This document shows positions 1-10,252 of a DNA stretch of 64,000 nucleotides, in pieces. Below the pieces are notes generated by a model. The model saw only the letters and a list, made by a program, of their open reading frames with translations, had not been told where the DNA came from and made no database searches. Source of the stretch: Yersinia frederiksenii ATCC 33641 (GTDB taxonomy: Bacteria > Pseudomonadota > Gammaproteobacteria > Enterobacterales > Enterobacteriaceae); assembly GCF_000754805.1 (NCBI RefSeq), contig NZ_KN150731.1, forward strand, positions 2,343,886 to 2,407,885. The letters are read 5' to 3'. The first letter of the stretch is position 1. Every line of letters begins with the position of its first letter. Both the position numbers and the translations under genes were made by a program.

Positions 1-30
1 AGTTTCTGGTTTAGCTGTGAAAGTTTTCAT
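1..30 (-). CDS. rplM: 50S ribosomal protein L13, first 10 codons (runs off the left edge)
   Basis: Reading leftwards from 30 the codons give M-K-T-F-T-A-K-P-E-T, the conserved enterobacterial start of ribosomal protein L13. Only the N-terminus lies in the window. L13 is an early-assembling 50S protein and, from work in E. coli, the autogenous repressor of the rplM-rpsI operon. The position immediately downstream of zapE on the same strand is the E. coli arrangement and supports the call despite the short stretch. Confidence 0.93.
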   Translation of the reverse strand, partial: MKTFTAKPET

Positions 31-202
31 TATAAAAGCTTACCCAATTAATAAGTTACACGTTGGTGAACACCCAAACGTTCAAAAACAGTTGAGGCTC
101 ACACGACCATCAGTCCAGCAAACCTACCCCTTCGAATAGCCAATGCTGGCACTATCAAAGTTTTTGGGAAAAAAAAACTTTGTTGTAACGTGGGGTCGCA
201 AG
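31..202 (-). promoter_or_regulatory. rplM-rpsI leader RNA (L13 autoregulatory 5' UTR)
   Basis: About 165 bases separate the predicted transcription start (near 196) from the rplM start codon at 30. The leader opens with a strong hairpin: CAAAGTTTTT at 156-165 pairs perfectly with AAAAACTTTG at 173-182 (10 bp, 7-base loop). A long structured leader is expected for the autogenously controlled L13 operon. The hairpin is seen directly; the regulatory role is inferred from E. coli. Confidence 0.65.
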
Positions 203-232
203 ATTATAGAGAAGTCGACGTTAAAGATCGAA
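203..232 (-). promoter_or_regulatory. rplM-rpsI promoter
   Basis: On the minus strand there is a perfect -10 box TATAAT (203-208) preceded by a weak -35 TTCGAT (227-232) with 18-bp spacing, and followed by a GC-rich discriminator. A GC-rich discriminator after a strong -10 is typical of stringently controlled ribosomal promoters. It lies between zapE and rplM, so rplM need not depend on read-through from zapE. Confidence 0.6.
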
Positions 233-274
233 CTGTTTTTGACGAGAAAGGTATAAATTAAACATGTTAAGTAA

Positions 275-293
275 GGGCGAAGGACGATCGCCC
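275..293 (-). terminator. possible weak zapE terminator hairpin
   Basis: GGGCGA (275-280) pairs with TCGCCC (288-293) across a 7-base loop, 56 bases past the zapE stop. The minus-strand sequence that follows is only moderately T-rich (TTACTT), so termination may be partial. Confidence 0.3.
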
Positions 294-348
294 ACAACAG
301 AGTAGCATTTTAACAGGTAAAAAGTGAATAACAGCAGTGCAGATATCG

Positions 349-1476
349 TTACGGCAAATGCGGTAAAGAGAGATATTCTTCACTCTGCATCTCTTGTAGC
401 CTCGATAAACAGCGCTGATATTCAAATTTAAGACGTTCACCGCAATAGATCTCAAACATGGATGTTTCAGCAGCAATAATCAGTTTTACCCGCCGCTCAT
501 AAAACTCATCGACTAACGCCAGAAAACGTCGCGCGGTATTCTCATCTTTTGTCGCCATCCGGTGAACATTGTGCAGCAATACCGTGTGATAGAGCTTGGA
601 GAGCGCAATATAATCCAGCTGGCTGCGCGCCTCTTCACATAAAGTATGAAAATCTACCGCCAGAACCCCTTGTGCCGAGCAAATCGCCGGTAAGGAACGG
701 TGATTAACCTCAAGTACGGGGGCTTGTTCCCCTTCTTTACCAGCCAATTTGACGAAAATGTCCTTCATGGCTTGCTCGGTTTGCGAACTCAACGGAGTCA
801 GATAGAGATTGGCTTGAGTCAAGGTGCGTAAGCGGTAATCGATTCCCGCATCAACATTCATTACATCACAATATTGCTTAATGAGTGCGATGGCGGGCAG
901 AAAACGAGCTCGCTGCAAACCGTTATGGTACAGATCATCTGGCGGAATATTAGATGTAGCCACTAGTGTGATACCACGGGCAAAGAGTGCTTCCAACAGT
1001 GTTGCCAGCAACATGGCGTCAGTGATGTCTGAAACAAAAAACTCATCAAAACACAGCACATCAGTCTGTTCCTTGAAGCCATCCGCAATAATTTCTAATG
1101 GATCTTCATGCCCCTGCAACACCATCAACTCTTGCTGTACCCGCAACATAAAGCGGTGAAAATGCAGACGAAGTTTGCGCTCACCTGGCAAACTGTGGAA
1201 AAACATATCCATCAGCCAGGTTTTACCGCGCCCAACGCCGCCCCACATATATAAACCCTGAGCCGGGTGAATTAATGTTCGCGGGGTCGAACGGCCTAGC
1301 AAACGCCCCAAACGTCTGCGCAAACCAGCGCGGGCCGGTGGCGTATTCTGGCGTTGATTCAGCTCCTGATATAGGGTGTCGAGCCGTGTTACAGTGCGCC
1401 GCTGCACATCATCGGGTTGGTAATCACCGGCATCAAGTGCCTGCTGGTAAAGTGCTATAGGTGAACTCGGTTGCAT
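349..1476 (-). CDS. zapE: cell division protein ZapE (AFG1-like ATPase)
   Basis: 375-residue AAA-type ATPase of the AFG1/ZapE family. ZapE interacts with FtsZ at the constricting ring and is needed for division under low oxygen and at high temperature. The Walker A motif GGVGRGKT is at residues 79-86 and Walker B VLCFDE at about 140-145, followed by the arginine-rich DELYHNGLQRARFLP-type region characteristic of the family. I start at the ATG at 1476 (M-Q-P-S), which matches the E. coli start; a TTG four codons upstream is in frame. It is divergent from zapG and upstream of rplM, as in E. coli. Confidence 0.95.
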   Translation of the reverse strand: MQPSSPIALYQQALDAGDYQPDDVQRRTVTRLDTLYQELNQRQNTPPARAGLRRRLGRLLGRSTPRTLIHPAQGLYMWGGVGRGKTWLMDMFFHSLPGERKLRLHFHRFMLRVQQELMVLQGHEDPLEIIADGFKEQTDVLCFDEFFVSDITDAMLLATLLEALFARGITLVATSNIPPDDLYHNGLQRARFLPAIALIKQYCDVMNVDAGIDYRLRTLTQANLYLTPLSSQTEQAMKDIFVKLAGKEGEQAPVLEVNHRSLPAICSAQGVLAVDFHTLCEEARSQLDYIALSKLYHTVLLHNVHRMATKDENTARRFLALVDEFYERRVKLIIAAETSMFEIYCGERLKFEYQRCLSRLQEMQSEEYLSLPHLP

Positions 1477-1699
1477 GTTTATCAACAATCCCTGATAAAA
1501 TAGTTATCTACTTTTTGCGGTACTTTCTTGCTGATTTATCGGACAATCGCAGCATTTACCGACGCTGATATTGCGGAAAAAGCCTGATAACCATAGGCAA
1601 AGTTGCATCAGGATTCCACTCGGACAAGGTTAACGGTTATAGTGGGTATTATTAAGTGAAAAAGTCCTGCTGAACAATGAAGTCAAAAAAGGAGTCATC

Positions 1700-2104
1700 A
1701 TGACCTGGGAGTATGCGCTTATTGGGTTAGTTGTTGGTGTTGTGATTGGCGCGGTAGCTATGCGCTTTGGCAACCGCAAATTGCGTCAGCAGCAAGTGCT
1801 GCAAAATGAGCTGGAGAAGAGCAAAACAGATCTGGAAGAGTACCGTCAGGAACTGGTTGGGCACTTTGCCCGCAGTGCTGAGCTGTTGGATAACATGGCT
1901 CGTGACTATCGCCAGCTTTATCAGCATATGGCGAAAAGCTCTAATAACTTACTGCCGGACTTGCCGTTGCAGGATAATCCATTCCGCTATCGTCTGACAG
2001 AATCTGAAGCTGATAATGATCAGGCACCGGTTAAAATGCCACCTCGTGACTATTCTGAAGGGGCATCCGGTTTGTTACGCCCAGAGCATCAGACCCGCGA
2101 TTAA
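1700..2104 (+). CDS. zapG: Z-ring associated protein ZapG (YhcB, DUF1043)
   Basis: 134-residue inner-membrane protein of the DUF1043 family. A single N-terminal transmembrane helix (about residues 4-22) is followed by a charged, coiled-coil-forming stretch (about 28-85) and a Pro-rich polar tail. E. coli YhcB/ZapG links cell division, elongation and envelope synthesis. A good ribosome site (AAAGGAG) sits 8 bases before the ATG. It diverges from zapE and precedes degQ, the conserved enterobacterial order. Confidence 0.93.
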   Translation: MTWEYALIGLVVGVVIGAVAMRFGNRKLRQQQVLQNELEKSKTDLEEYRQELVGHFARSAELLDNMARDYRQLYQHMAKSSNNLLPDLPLQDNPFRYRLTESEADNDQAPVKMPPRDYSEGASGLLRPEHQTRD

Positions 2105-2366
2105 GCACATACCTATCATGCTGACTACGGTAGAGCTCCCGCTCTATCGTGCTCAGCACATTTACACTTCTATACTTACCTCTCCTTGAATTGCTTTACC
2201 GCGGCCCTTATATCAAGCGATATCTTAGGATGCTTATTTTTAGAACAGCAGTAGCCTTTTGAAATAAGTGAATTTTTCAGCTAATTCAGAGTCTGAATTT
2301 ACAATGGGCCTGTAACAGCCATCCACCCTATTCATTCACCGTTAGGTATTGAGAGAGTTTAAATCA

Positions 2367-3740
2367 ATGAAGAAAAAGTCATTATTTCTTAGTGCGCTGG
2401 CAATGAGTGTCGGCTTAGGTCTCGCGTCGGTTCCTATGGTGAACGCAGCAGCACTCCCTGCAGCCGTGGCTGGGCAATCAGTCCCTAGCCTGGCACCGAT
2501 GCTGGAAAAAGTTTTGCCTGCGGTAGTCAGTGTTCACGTCTCTGGTACTCAAGCCCAGCAGCAACGTTTGCCAGAAGAGTTCAAATTCTTCTTTGGCCCG
2601 AATGCACCGACGGGTAAAGAGAGCAACCGTCCTTTTGAAGGTTTGGGTTCTGGCGTCATCATTAACGCCGAGAAAGGCTATGTGTTGACGAACAATCACG
2701 TTATCAATAACGCCGATAAAATTCGTGTTCAGCTCAATGATGGCCGTGAATATGATGCCAAACTGCTTGGTCGTGACGAACAAACCGATATCGCGCTATT
2801 ACAGCTAACTGATGCCAAAAATCTGACCGCGATCAAAATGGCAGACTCAGATAATCTGCGGGTAGGTGACTTTGCTGTTGCCGTAGGTAACCCATTTGGT
2901 CTGGGACAAACCGCAACCTCCGGTATTATTTCAGCTCTGGGCCGCAGTGGCCTGAATCTGGAAGGATTAGAAAACTTTATCCAGACCGATGCCTCTATCA
3001 ACCGGGGTAATTCTGGTGGTGCTTTAGTTAACCTGAATGGCGAATTGATCGGGATTAACACCGCCATTCTGGCTCCAGGTGGCGGCAACATCGGTATCGG
3101 CTTCGCTATTCCAAGTAACATGGCGCAGAACCTTAGCCAGCAGTTGATTGAGTTTGGCGAAGTGAAACGCGGCCTGTTGGGCATCCGGGGTAGCGAAATG
3201 ACCGCAGATATCGCGAAAGCCTTTAATATTGATGCTCAACGTGGTGCATTTGTCAGCGAAGTGTTGCCAAAATCAGCGGCTTCTAAAGCGGGTATTAAAG
3301 CTGGCGACGTACTGGTTTCCGTTGATGGTAAAGCTATCAGTAGCTTCGCAGAGTTGCGCGCCAAAGTTGGCACTACCGGTCCGGGTAAAGCCATTAAAGT
3401 TGGCTTACTCCGTGATGGGAAACCACTTGAAGTCACTGTAACGTTAGAGAACAGCAGCCCAACTTCAACCAGCGCTGATACTTTGTCGCCATCATTGCAG
3501 GGCGCATCCCTGAGCAATGGCGAAATCAAAGGTGGCAGCAAAGGAGTCAAAGTTGAAAGTGTGACAAAAGGCTCGCCTGCTGCCCAATCTGGCTTGCAGA
3601 AAGACGATGTCATTATCGCCGTAAACCGTGTACGGGTGCAGGATATCGCGGAGCTGCGCAAAACCATCGATACTAAACCTGCAGTGATTGCACTGAATAT
3701 TGTGCGCGGTGAAGAGAATATTTATCTGTTAATACGTTAA
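2367..3740 (+). CDS. degQ: periplasmic serine endoprotease DegQ
   Basis: 457-residue HtrA-family protease/chaperone of the periplasm. A signal peptide (Lys-rich start, hydrophobic core, cleavage after VNA near residue 27) leads to a trypsin-like domain with catalytic His111, Asp141 and Ser216 (in GNSGG), then two PDZ domains (roughly 260-350 and 375-455). The ATG at 2367 has a GAGAG ribosome site; an in-frame TTG at 2349 is less likely. DegQ degrades unfolded envelope proteins and resembles DegP but has a shorter LA loop. It is followed 88 bases later by degS, as in E. coli. Confidence 0.94.
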   Translation: MKKKSLFLSALAMSVGLGLASVPMVNAAALPAAVAGQSVPSLAPMLEKVLPAVVSVHVSGTQAQQQRLPEEFKFFFGPNAPTGKESNRPFEGLGSGVIINAEKGYVLTNNHVINNADKIRVQLNDGREYDAKLLGRDEQTDIALLQLTDAKNLTAIKMADSDNLRVGDFAVAVGNPFGLGQTATSGIISALGRSGLNLEGLENFIQTDASINRGNSGGALVNLNGELIGINTAILAPGGGNIGIGFAIPSNMAQNLSQQLIEFGEVKRGLLGIRGSEMTADIAKAFNIDAQRGAFVSEVLPKSAASKAGIKAGDVLVSVDGKAISSFAELRAKVGTTGPGKAIKVGLLRDGKPLEVTVTLENSSPTSTSADTLSPSLQGASLSNGEIKGGSKGVKVESVTKGSPAAQSGLQKDDVIIAVNRVRVQDIAELRKTIDTKPAVIALNIVRGEENIYLLIR

Positions 3741-3753
3741 TTTGCAGAAAAAT

Positions 3754-3778
3754 CGGACACAGCACAATGCTGTGTCCG
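3754..3778 (+). repeat. perfect 11-bp hairpin between degQ and degS
   Basis: CGGACACAGCA (3754-3764) pairs perfectly with TGCTGTGTCCG (3768-3778) around a CAA loop, 13 bases after the degQ stop. No T-run follows on the plus strand, but read from the minus strand it is followed by ATTTTTC, so as an intrinsic terminator it points against the genes. On the plus strand it may protect the degQ mRNA 3' end. Confidence 0.7.
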
Positions 3779-3828
3779 CCAAACTCATGCTATCCTCGCG
3801 TTATCTATTCATTCATGCCTTAAACTTC

Positions 3829-4917
3829 ATGTTTCTTAAGCTATTGCGTTCTATTATTTTGGGGCTAATTGTCGCCGGTATTTTGCTGGTCGCAATACCT
3901 ATGCTCCGTAGTCCGGGTCACTTTTTTTCCGGCAACGCCAATAGTGTCGATGAAGAGGCTCCTGCCAGTTACAATCAGGCAGTGCGCCGGGCGGCTCCAG
4001 CGGTTGTTAACGTCTACAACCGTAGCCTAAGTCCCAATCAGGAAGGGTTAGCCATTCGAACATTGGGTTCTGGCGTAATCATGAGTGATAAGGGCTATAT
4101 CCTAACTAACAAGCACGTTATCAATAATGCTGAACAGATCATTGTGGCATTACAAAATGGCCGCATTTCTGAAGCATTGCTGGTCGGTTCGGATAACTTG
4201 ACTGATTTAGCTGTCTTGAAAATCGATGCCGTCAATCTACCTGTCATTCCCATCAATATTAATCGTACTCCCCATATTGGTGATGTTGTACTGGCAATCG
4301 GCAACCCTTACAACCTCGGGCAAACAGTGACTCAGGGGATTATCAGTGCCACTGGGCGTATTGGGTTAAGTGATTCCGGGCGGCAAAACTTCCTCCAGAC
4401 CGATGCCTCCATCAACCAGGGGAACTCTGGTGGTGCGTTAGTCAATACCTTGGGTGAGTTGATGGGGATTAACACTTTATCCTTTGATAAAAGCAGCAAC
4501 GGTGAGACACCGGAAGGTATTGGTTTTGCTATTCCGACCGCACTTGCCACTAAAGTGATGGAAAAGCTGATTCGTGATGGACGAGTCATTCGTGGCTATA
4601 TCGGTATTACCGGTGAGGAATATCCACCATTCAATGCCAGCAGCAATGGCGGCGATCGAATTCATGGTATTAAGGTGAATAAAATATCCCCCAACGGCCC
4701 AGCTGCGAATGCTGATTTACAAGTGGGTGATATCATTCTCAGTGTGAATAACAAGCCAGCGACATCAGTAATAGAAACCATGGACCAAGTAGCAGAAATT
4801 CGCCCAGGGACCACTATTCCGGTGCTGTTGCTGCGCAATGGTCAGCAAATCACGGTACAAATTACTATCACCGAATTAGATCAAAATGAAGTTCTTGGCC
4901 AGCAGCCTGCACAGTAA
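3829..4917 (+). CDS. degS: outer-membrane stress sensor protease DegS
   Basis: 362-residue inner-membrane-anchored HtrA protease that starts the sigma-E response. Exposed C-termini of misassembled porins bind its PDZ domain and it then cleaves RseA. An N-terminal membrane anchor (about 5-27) is followed by the protease domain with His96, Asp126 and Ser200 (GNSGG), then one PDZ domain (about 260-350). The ATG at 3829 (M-F-L-K-L-L-R-S) matches the E. coli start; the open frame extends upstream to a TTG at 3742 but that segment has no family similarity. The ribosome site is weak. Confidence 0.95.
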   Translation: MFLKLLRSIILGLIVAGILLVAIPMLRSPGHFFSGNANSVDEEAPASYNQAVRRAAPAVVNVYNRSLSPNQEGLAIRTLGSGVIMSDKGYILTNKHVINNAEQIIVALQNGRISEALLVGSDNLTDLAVLKIDAVNLPVIPININRTPHIGDVVLAIGNPYNLGQTVTQGIISATGRIGLSDSGRQNFLQTDASINQGNSGGALVNTLGELMGINTLSFDKSSNGETPEGIGFAIPTALATKVMEKLIRDGRVIRGYIGITGEEYPPFNASSNGGDRIHGIKVNKISPNGPAANADLQVGDIILSVNNKPATSVIETMDQVAEIRPGTTIPVLLLRNGQQITVQITITELDQNEVLGQQPAQ

Positions 4918-4982
4918 TCGCTCTGTTTTGCTGCGTGATAAATTCGCTATTAAAAACACTCTTACTATCTGCCCGCATAAAA

Positions 4983-5012
4983 AATGCCAGCTCGAAAATA
5001 TCGGCTGGCATT
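4983..5012 (-). terminator. terminator of the ibaG-murA transcript (bidirectional between degS and murA)
   Basis: AATGCCAGC (4983-4991) and GCTGGCATT (5004-5012) form a 9-bp stem. On the minus strand the stem runs straight into T6, a canonical intrinsic terminator for murA. On the plus strand only a short pyrimidine tract follows, so it is a weaker stop for degS. Confidence 0.85.
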
Positions 5013-5059
5013 CTTCACATATTCAGCGAGTTATACACCAAAAATAATGAATAAGGGGG

Positions 5060-6343
<1,284 letters not shown>

Positions 6344-6428
6344 TCAATTCGAATTCACTGCCCGCCTTCGTAACTGCCTATCAATACAGTAAAAAACTGA
6401 CCTGATGACAATTCTGGAGCCAACAGCA

Positions 6429-6683
6429 TTAAAAGCCGTTTAGTTTGCGATCCCGCTGCCACTCTTGTGGCGTATAGGCCTTGATGGATAAGGCATGAAT
6501 ACGGTTATCAGCAATATATTCCATTAAAGGCGCATACACCGCTTGCTGTTTTTTCACCCGACTCATATCAGCAAATAGCTCACCAACAGCAATCACCTGA
6601 AAGTGGCTGCCATCACCGGTAACATGCGCTTCTTGTAATGCCAATGCTTGCATCAGCACGTCTTTAATTTCGTTGGTATCCAT
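6429..6683 (-). CDS. ibaG: BolA-family protein IbaG (YrbA)
   Basis: 84-residue BolA-like protein, acid-stress associated in E. coli. The family binds monothiol glutaredoxins and [2Fe-2S] clusters. The helix-turn-helix-like motif [12 protein letters not shown] and the His in the SIKAY region fit the family. The chosen ATG at 6683 (M-D-T-N-E-I) aligns with E. coli M-E-N-N-E-I; another in-frame ATG is three codons upstream at 6692 and neither has a strong ribosome site. It is directly upstream of murA on the same strand. Confidence 0.9.
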   Translation of the reverse strand: MDTNEIKDVLMQALALQEAHVTGDGSHFQVIAVGELFADMSRVKKQQAVYAPLMEYIADNRIHALSIKAYTPQEWQRDRKLNGF

Positions 6684-6762
6684 AAGATTCATTCTATTTT
6701 AAGAGGATAGTAATCAGTTGAACATATTAGTGGAATACGGCTTTCTCTGAAACTAAAGAAAA

Positions 6763-6791
6763 GCCCCTGTTTTGCTATTATGCACAGGGGC
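6763..6791 (-). terminator. terminator between mlaB and ibaG
   Basis: GCCCCTGT (6763-6770) pairs with ACAGGGGC (6784-6791) around a 13-base loop. On the minus strand it is followed by TTTTCTTT. This should separate the mlaFEDCB transcript from ibaG-murA, at least partly. Confidence 0.8.
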
Positions 6792-6873
6792 TTGAAAACT
6801 TTAGCTTTTTAAAAAAAACGTTTTTTGCTTTGATCATAAACGGCACAAGAGAGAACCGGCTTAAATCCAAGGG

Positions 6874-7209
6874 CTATATGTTGGCTGTTTTTATTAAGGT
6901 TACTGTTTCCACCGGGATGACTTGCCGAAGATTATACAGCTCTATCAAGGTTGACAGCCGATCACTAACACCAGCAATAGCGAGTGAGACACCCTGCTGA
7001 CTCCGCAACTCACGAAAGTGAACCAGCAGCGCCAAGCCGGAGGAGTCGACACGCTGTAATTGGCTGACATCAATGCGCGTCTTGTCTGACAATAAAGCTT
7101 CACGCTGTTGCCACAAAGGCAACAGGGTTTCACGGTCCAATTCACCTTGCAGTACCAGCGTTTCCTGCTGTGACTGCCAGCTCAGTTCACCTGACATAAT
7201 ATCCATCAT
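6874..7209 (-). CDS. mlaB: MlaB, STAS-domain subunit of the Mla lipid ABC transporter
   Basis: Cytoplasmic STAS-domain protein that stabilises the MlaF ATPase in the MlaFEDB complex. The STAS phosphorylation-type motif is visible as RVDSSGLALL. The ATG at 7209 overlaps the mlaC stop as TAATG, which suggests coupling. However, M-S-G-E-L-S-W starting at 7197 aligns better with the E. coli N-terminus and has GGA upstream, so the true protein may be 107 rather than 111 residues. It is the last gene of the mla run. Confidence 0.88.
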   Translation of the reverse strand: MMDIMSGELSWQSQQETLVLQGELDRETLLPLWQQREALLSDKTRIDVSQLQRVDSSGLALLVHFRELRSQQGVSLAIAGVSDRLSTLIELYNLRQVIPVETVTLIKTANI

Positions 7210-7835
7210 TACTGTTTATCTAATGTGATTGGCTGTTTCGCTGCAATCAGCAGTTGCTGAGTTAAACCATCAACCCCTTTCTGGCGCAGGATAGATGCCC
7301 ACTCATTCTGCTTGGTGCTGATCATGCTGACGCCTTCGGCAATCATGTCATAGGCCTGCCATGCACCCGTTTGGCTGTTCTTACGCCATTGGAAATCCAA
7401 ACGTACTGGTGGGCGGCCATTAGGGTCAAAGATAGTGACGCGAATGGCGATAATGTTGGCATCACCCAGCGGTTGGTCTGGTGCAACGTCGTAAGTTTGA
7501 CCGTGATACAACGCCAATGCCTGACCATAGGCTTGTTCCAGATATTGGCTGAAAGCATTGAAATACGCCTCGCGCTGTGCAGGTGTTGCCGCTTTGTAGT
7601 AACTGCCCAGAACCAGCGCTCCAGCATACTTAATCTGGACAAACGGTAGCAGTTCTTCACGGACGATAGTGCGCAAATAGTCAGGGTTTTGCTTAATTTT
7701 CGGCTGTTCGGTTTTCAGGCGCGTAAATGTTCTTTGCGCTGCTTCATCCATCAAACGGTATGGATTGGTTTGATCGACAGCATTTGCCAATGGTGCAACC
7801 ACCAACAACGCGACCATAAGTAAACGTTTAAACAT
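7209..7835 (-). CDS. mlaC: MlaC, periplasmic phospholipid shuttle
   Basis: 208-residue soluble periplasmic lipid carrier of the Tol_Tol_Ttg2 family that moves phospholipid between the outer-membrane MlaA-porin complex and MlaD. A signal peptide spans about residues 1-19 (cleavage near ANA-V). The conserved core includes [22 protein letters not shown] and the C-terminal [16 protein letters not shown] segment. Its stop overlaps the mlaB start and it lies 11 bases after mlaD. Confidence 0.95.
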   Translation of the reverse strand: MFKRLLMVALLVVAPLANAVDQTNPYRLMDEAAQRTFTRLKTEQPKIKQNPDYLRTIVREELLPFVQIKYAGALVLGSYYKAATPAQREAYFNAFSQYLEQAYGQALALYHGQTYDVAPDQPLGDANIIAIRVTIFDPNGRPPVRLDFQWRKNSQTGAWQAYDMIAEGVSMISTKQNEWASILRQKGVDGLTQQLLIAAKQPITLDKQ

Positions 7836-7846
7836 TCGATACCCTC

Positions 7847-8404
7847 TTAAGGATGTTGAGTTGCAGGCAAGCTACCCGTTGCTGCAGGTGCCGCAGCAGC
7901 TGTAGGTTGGCTCGCAGGTGCATCAGAATTACCATTACCGTCGCTTTTGTACAAGAACTGGCCGATAAGGTCTTCCAGAACCAATGCAGATTTGGTGTCT
8001 TGAATGACGCCACCATCTTTCAAGATACTGGTGCCCATATCTGGATCTTCAAAACCGACATTCAGCGCCAGAAACTGCTCACCCAATAAGCCGGAAGTAC
8101 GCACTGCTAATGAGCTGGTATCCGGAATATGGTTATAACGTTGCTGAATATCCATTGCCACTCGTGGGCTATAATTTTGAGTGTCTAAGGTAATTTCCGC
8201 CACCCGACCCACTACAACACCACCAATTTTCACTGGAGAATTGCTTTTCAAGCCACCAATATTGTCAAAGTTTGCGTAAATCCGGTAAGTCGGCTGATTG
8301 CCCACTGATTTGATATCCGCAACTTTCAGGCAGAGGAATATGACTGCCAGAATAGCGATCAGTATAAACACTCCTACCCAAACTTCACTTTTCTTCGTTT
8401 GCAT
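7847..8404 (-). CDS. mlaD: MlaD, membrane-anchored MCE protein
   Basis: 185-residue inner-membrane protein with one N-terminal helix (about 8-28) and a single MCE domain (about 38-115; [19 protein letters not shown] is diagnostic). It forms the hexameric periplasmic ring of the MlaFEDB complex that binds lipid. The C-terminal tail is Ala/Pro-rich and low-complexity. The ATG at 8404 (M-Q-T-K-K) matches E. coli and lies 4 bases after the mlaE stop. Confidence 0.95.
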   Translation of the reverse strand: MQTKKSEVWVGVFILIAILAVIFLCLKVADIKSVGNQPTYRIYANFDNIGGLKSNSPVKIGGVVVGRVAEITLDTQNYSPRVAMDIQQRYNHIPDTSSLAVRTSGLLGEQFLALNVGFEDPDMGTSILKDGGVIQDTKSALVLEDLIGQFLYKSDGNGNSDAPASQPTAAAAPAATGSLPATQHP

Positions 8405-8408
8405 CGAC

Positions 8409-9191
8409 TCAGTTCCCAAACATCAGTGCTGTCAGCACAAAATCTAATCCCAATACCGCCAGTGACGAATGCACGACAGTACGGGTCGTTGCCCGGCTAA
8501 TCCCCTCAGATGTTGGGATCGCATCATAACCATTGAACAGCGCAATCCAGGTCACGGTAATAGCAAATACCAAGCTCTTAATCAGGCAGTTCAGTAAATC
8601 TGTGCGCCACTCAACGGCACTTTGCATGGCTGACCAGAAAAAGCCGCCATCAATTCCTTTCCAATCGACACCCACCACAGAACCGCCCCAGATACCCACG
8701 GCGACAAAGATAGCGGTCAATAATGGCATGCTGATAAGACCGGCCCAGAACCGAGGTGCAACCACGCGCCGCAGAGGGTCTATAGCCATCATCTCCAGAC
8801 TGGAAATCTGCTCAGTGGCCTTCATCAGCCCAATCTCTGCCGTTAGGGCTGAACCGGCACGACCAGCAAATAACAGCGCCGTGACAACCGGCCCGAGCTC
8901 ACGCAGCAGTGATAGAGAAACCATCATGCCAAGGCTGGCTTCTGCACTGTAGGTCGTTAGAATCAAAAAGCCCTGCAATCCCAGAACCATGCCGATAAAC
9001 AGGCCAGAAACCACGATAATCAATAGGGATTGCACCCCAACGCTATATAGCTGCTTGAGCAGTAATGGCCATTGCTTTCGTGGTTCAGGCCGCCCGACCA
9101 GCGCATTAAACAGCATTAAACCTGCGCGACCAAAGGATGCGCAGACATTAATGCCCTTGCGTCCTAAAGACGCTAACGCCTGTACTAACAT
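8409..9191 (-). CDS. mlaE: MlaE, permease of the phospholipid ABC transporter
   Basis: 260-residue permease of the MlaE family with about five membrane helices. The family signature is [24 protein letters not shown], containing the coupling region that meets MlaF. With MlaF, MlaD and MlaB it forms the inner-membrane transporter maintaining outer-membrane lipid asymmetry. It has the same length as the E. coli protein and is 10 bases downstream of mlaF. Confidence 0.96.
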   Translation of the reverse strand: MLVQALASLGRKGINVCASFGRAGLMLFNALVGRPEPRKQWPLLLKQLYSVGVQSLLIIVVSGLFIGMVLGLQGFLILTTYSAEASLGMMVSLSLLRELGPVVTALLFAGRAGSALTAEIGLMKATEQISSLEMMAIDPLRRVVAPRFWAGLISMPLLTAIFVAVGIWGGSVVGVDWKGIDGGFFWSAMQSAVEWRTDLLNCLIKSLVFAITVTWIALFNGYDAIPTSEGISRATTRTVVHSSLAVLGLDFVLTALMFGN

Positions 9192-9201
9192 GAAGACTCC
9201 A

Positions 9202-10011
9202 TCACTTTGCGTCTAACAATTCAGTTTTATAATCCCCAGCCGGGAAACGGAAAGGCACCGGCCCGTCGGCAATACCATCGAGGAACTGACGTACCCGCGG
9301 ATCATCATTGGCTTGCAACTGCTCAGGTGTTCCTTCAGCAATAACATGTTGATCAGCAACGATATAAGCATAATCAGCAATGCTTAGCACTTCAGGCACA
9401 TCATGGGACACCACCACGCAGGTGACACCCAGAGCATGATTCAGCTCATCAATCAGTTTTACCAAGACCCCCATGGTAATAGGGTCCTGACCGACAAACG
9501 GCTCATCAAACATAATCAATTCGGGATCAAGAGCAATTGCCCGCGCCAACGCCGCACGGCGTGCCATACCACCGGAAAGCTCGGCGGGCATCAAATTGGC
9601 AGCGCCACGAAGCCCAACAGCTTCTAGCTTCATCATTACCGTGCTGTGCAGCAACTCCTCCGGTAAACGACTATGTTCACGTAATGGAAAAGCCACGTTC
9701 TCAAACACGGTTAAATCGGTAAATAAAGCGCCAGATTGAAACAGCATGCTCATTTTCTTGCGCACATCATACAAACGCTGGCGTGAAAGCGTTGGAATAT
9801 TATCACCATCAAACCAGATTTCACCGGTATCGGGTGTCAGTTGCCCACCAATCAGGCGCAGCAATGTAGTTTTACCAATCCCTGATGGCCCCATAATCGC
9901 GGTAACTTTGCCACGCGGGACTGTCAGGTTGATATCAGCGAATATTGGACGCTCACCACGGGTAAAACTCATCCCGCGGATCTCTATCAAATTTGGCGCC
10001 AGTTGGTTCAT
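9202..10011 (-). CDS. mlaF: MlaF, ATPase of the phospholipid ABC transporter
   Basis: 269-residue ABC ATPase. Walker [10 protein letters not shown], signature [16 protein letters not shown], Walker B LIMFDEPF and the switch His in VVSHD are all intact. The C-terminus ends in the MlaF-specific [21 protein letters not shown] segment that contacts MlaB. Two in-frame ATGs lie at 10017 and 10011; AAGGG is 4 or 10 bases upstream respectively, and I prefer 10011. It is the first gene of the operon and diverges from yrbG. Confidence 0.95.
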   Translation of the reverse strand: MNQLAPNLIEIRGMSFTRGERPIFADINLTVPRGKVTAIMGPSGIGKTTLLRLIGGQLTPDTGEIWFDGDNIPTLSRQRLYDVRKKMSMLFQSGALFTDLTVFENVAFPLREHSRLPEELLHSTVMMKLEAVGLRGAANLMPAELSGGMARRAALARAIALDPELIMFDEPFVGQDPITMGVLVKLIDELNHALGVTCVVVSHDVPEVLSIADYAYIVADQHVIAEGTPEQLQANDDPRVRQFLDGIADGPVPFRFPAGDYKTELLDAK

Positions 10012-10252
10012 TATCATTCGTCCCTTAGGCCTTTTTTACTCATATAACTGCCAATGCTACAGCAAATGGCGGTAACGAGCGCAATTGGGAAGTATTTTGG
10101 CAACTTATTAACGTTTTTTCGTAGCCAAAGTTGCCATAAGTTTTACTTTTCTGGCACTCACGGTCAAAATTAGGATGTAATTAAAAAGAGCGTAAAGCAT
10201 TTTCAATGATGTTGACCAACGGATCGGGATTATACCTAATAAAGGACTCTGC

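Noticed and set aside
881-1159. Plus-strand open frames inside zapE and similar long antisense frames inside yhdP, mlaE and the aldehyde dehydrogenase
   Set aside because: Codon shadows of conserved genes with no family resemblance.
10212-10236. TTGACC and TATACC as the yrbG promoter
   Set aside because: Spacing of 13 bp is too short for sigma-70.
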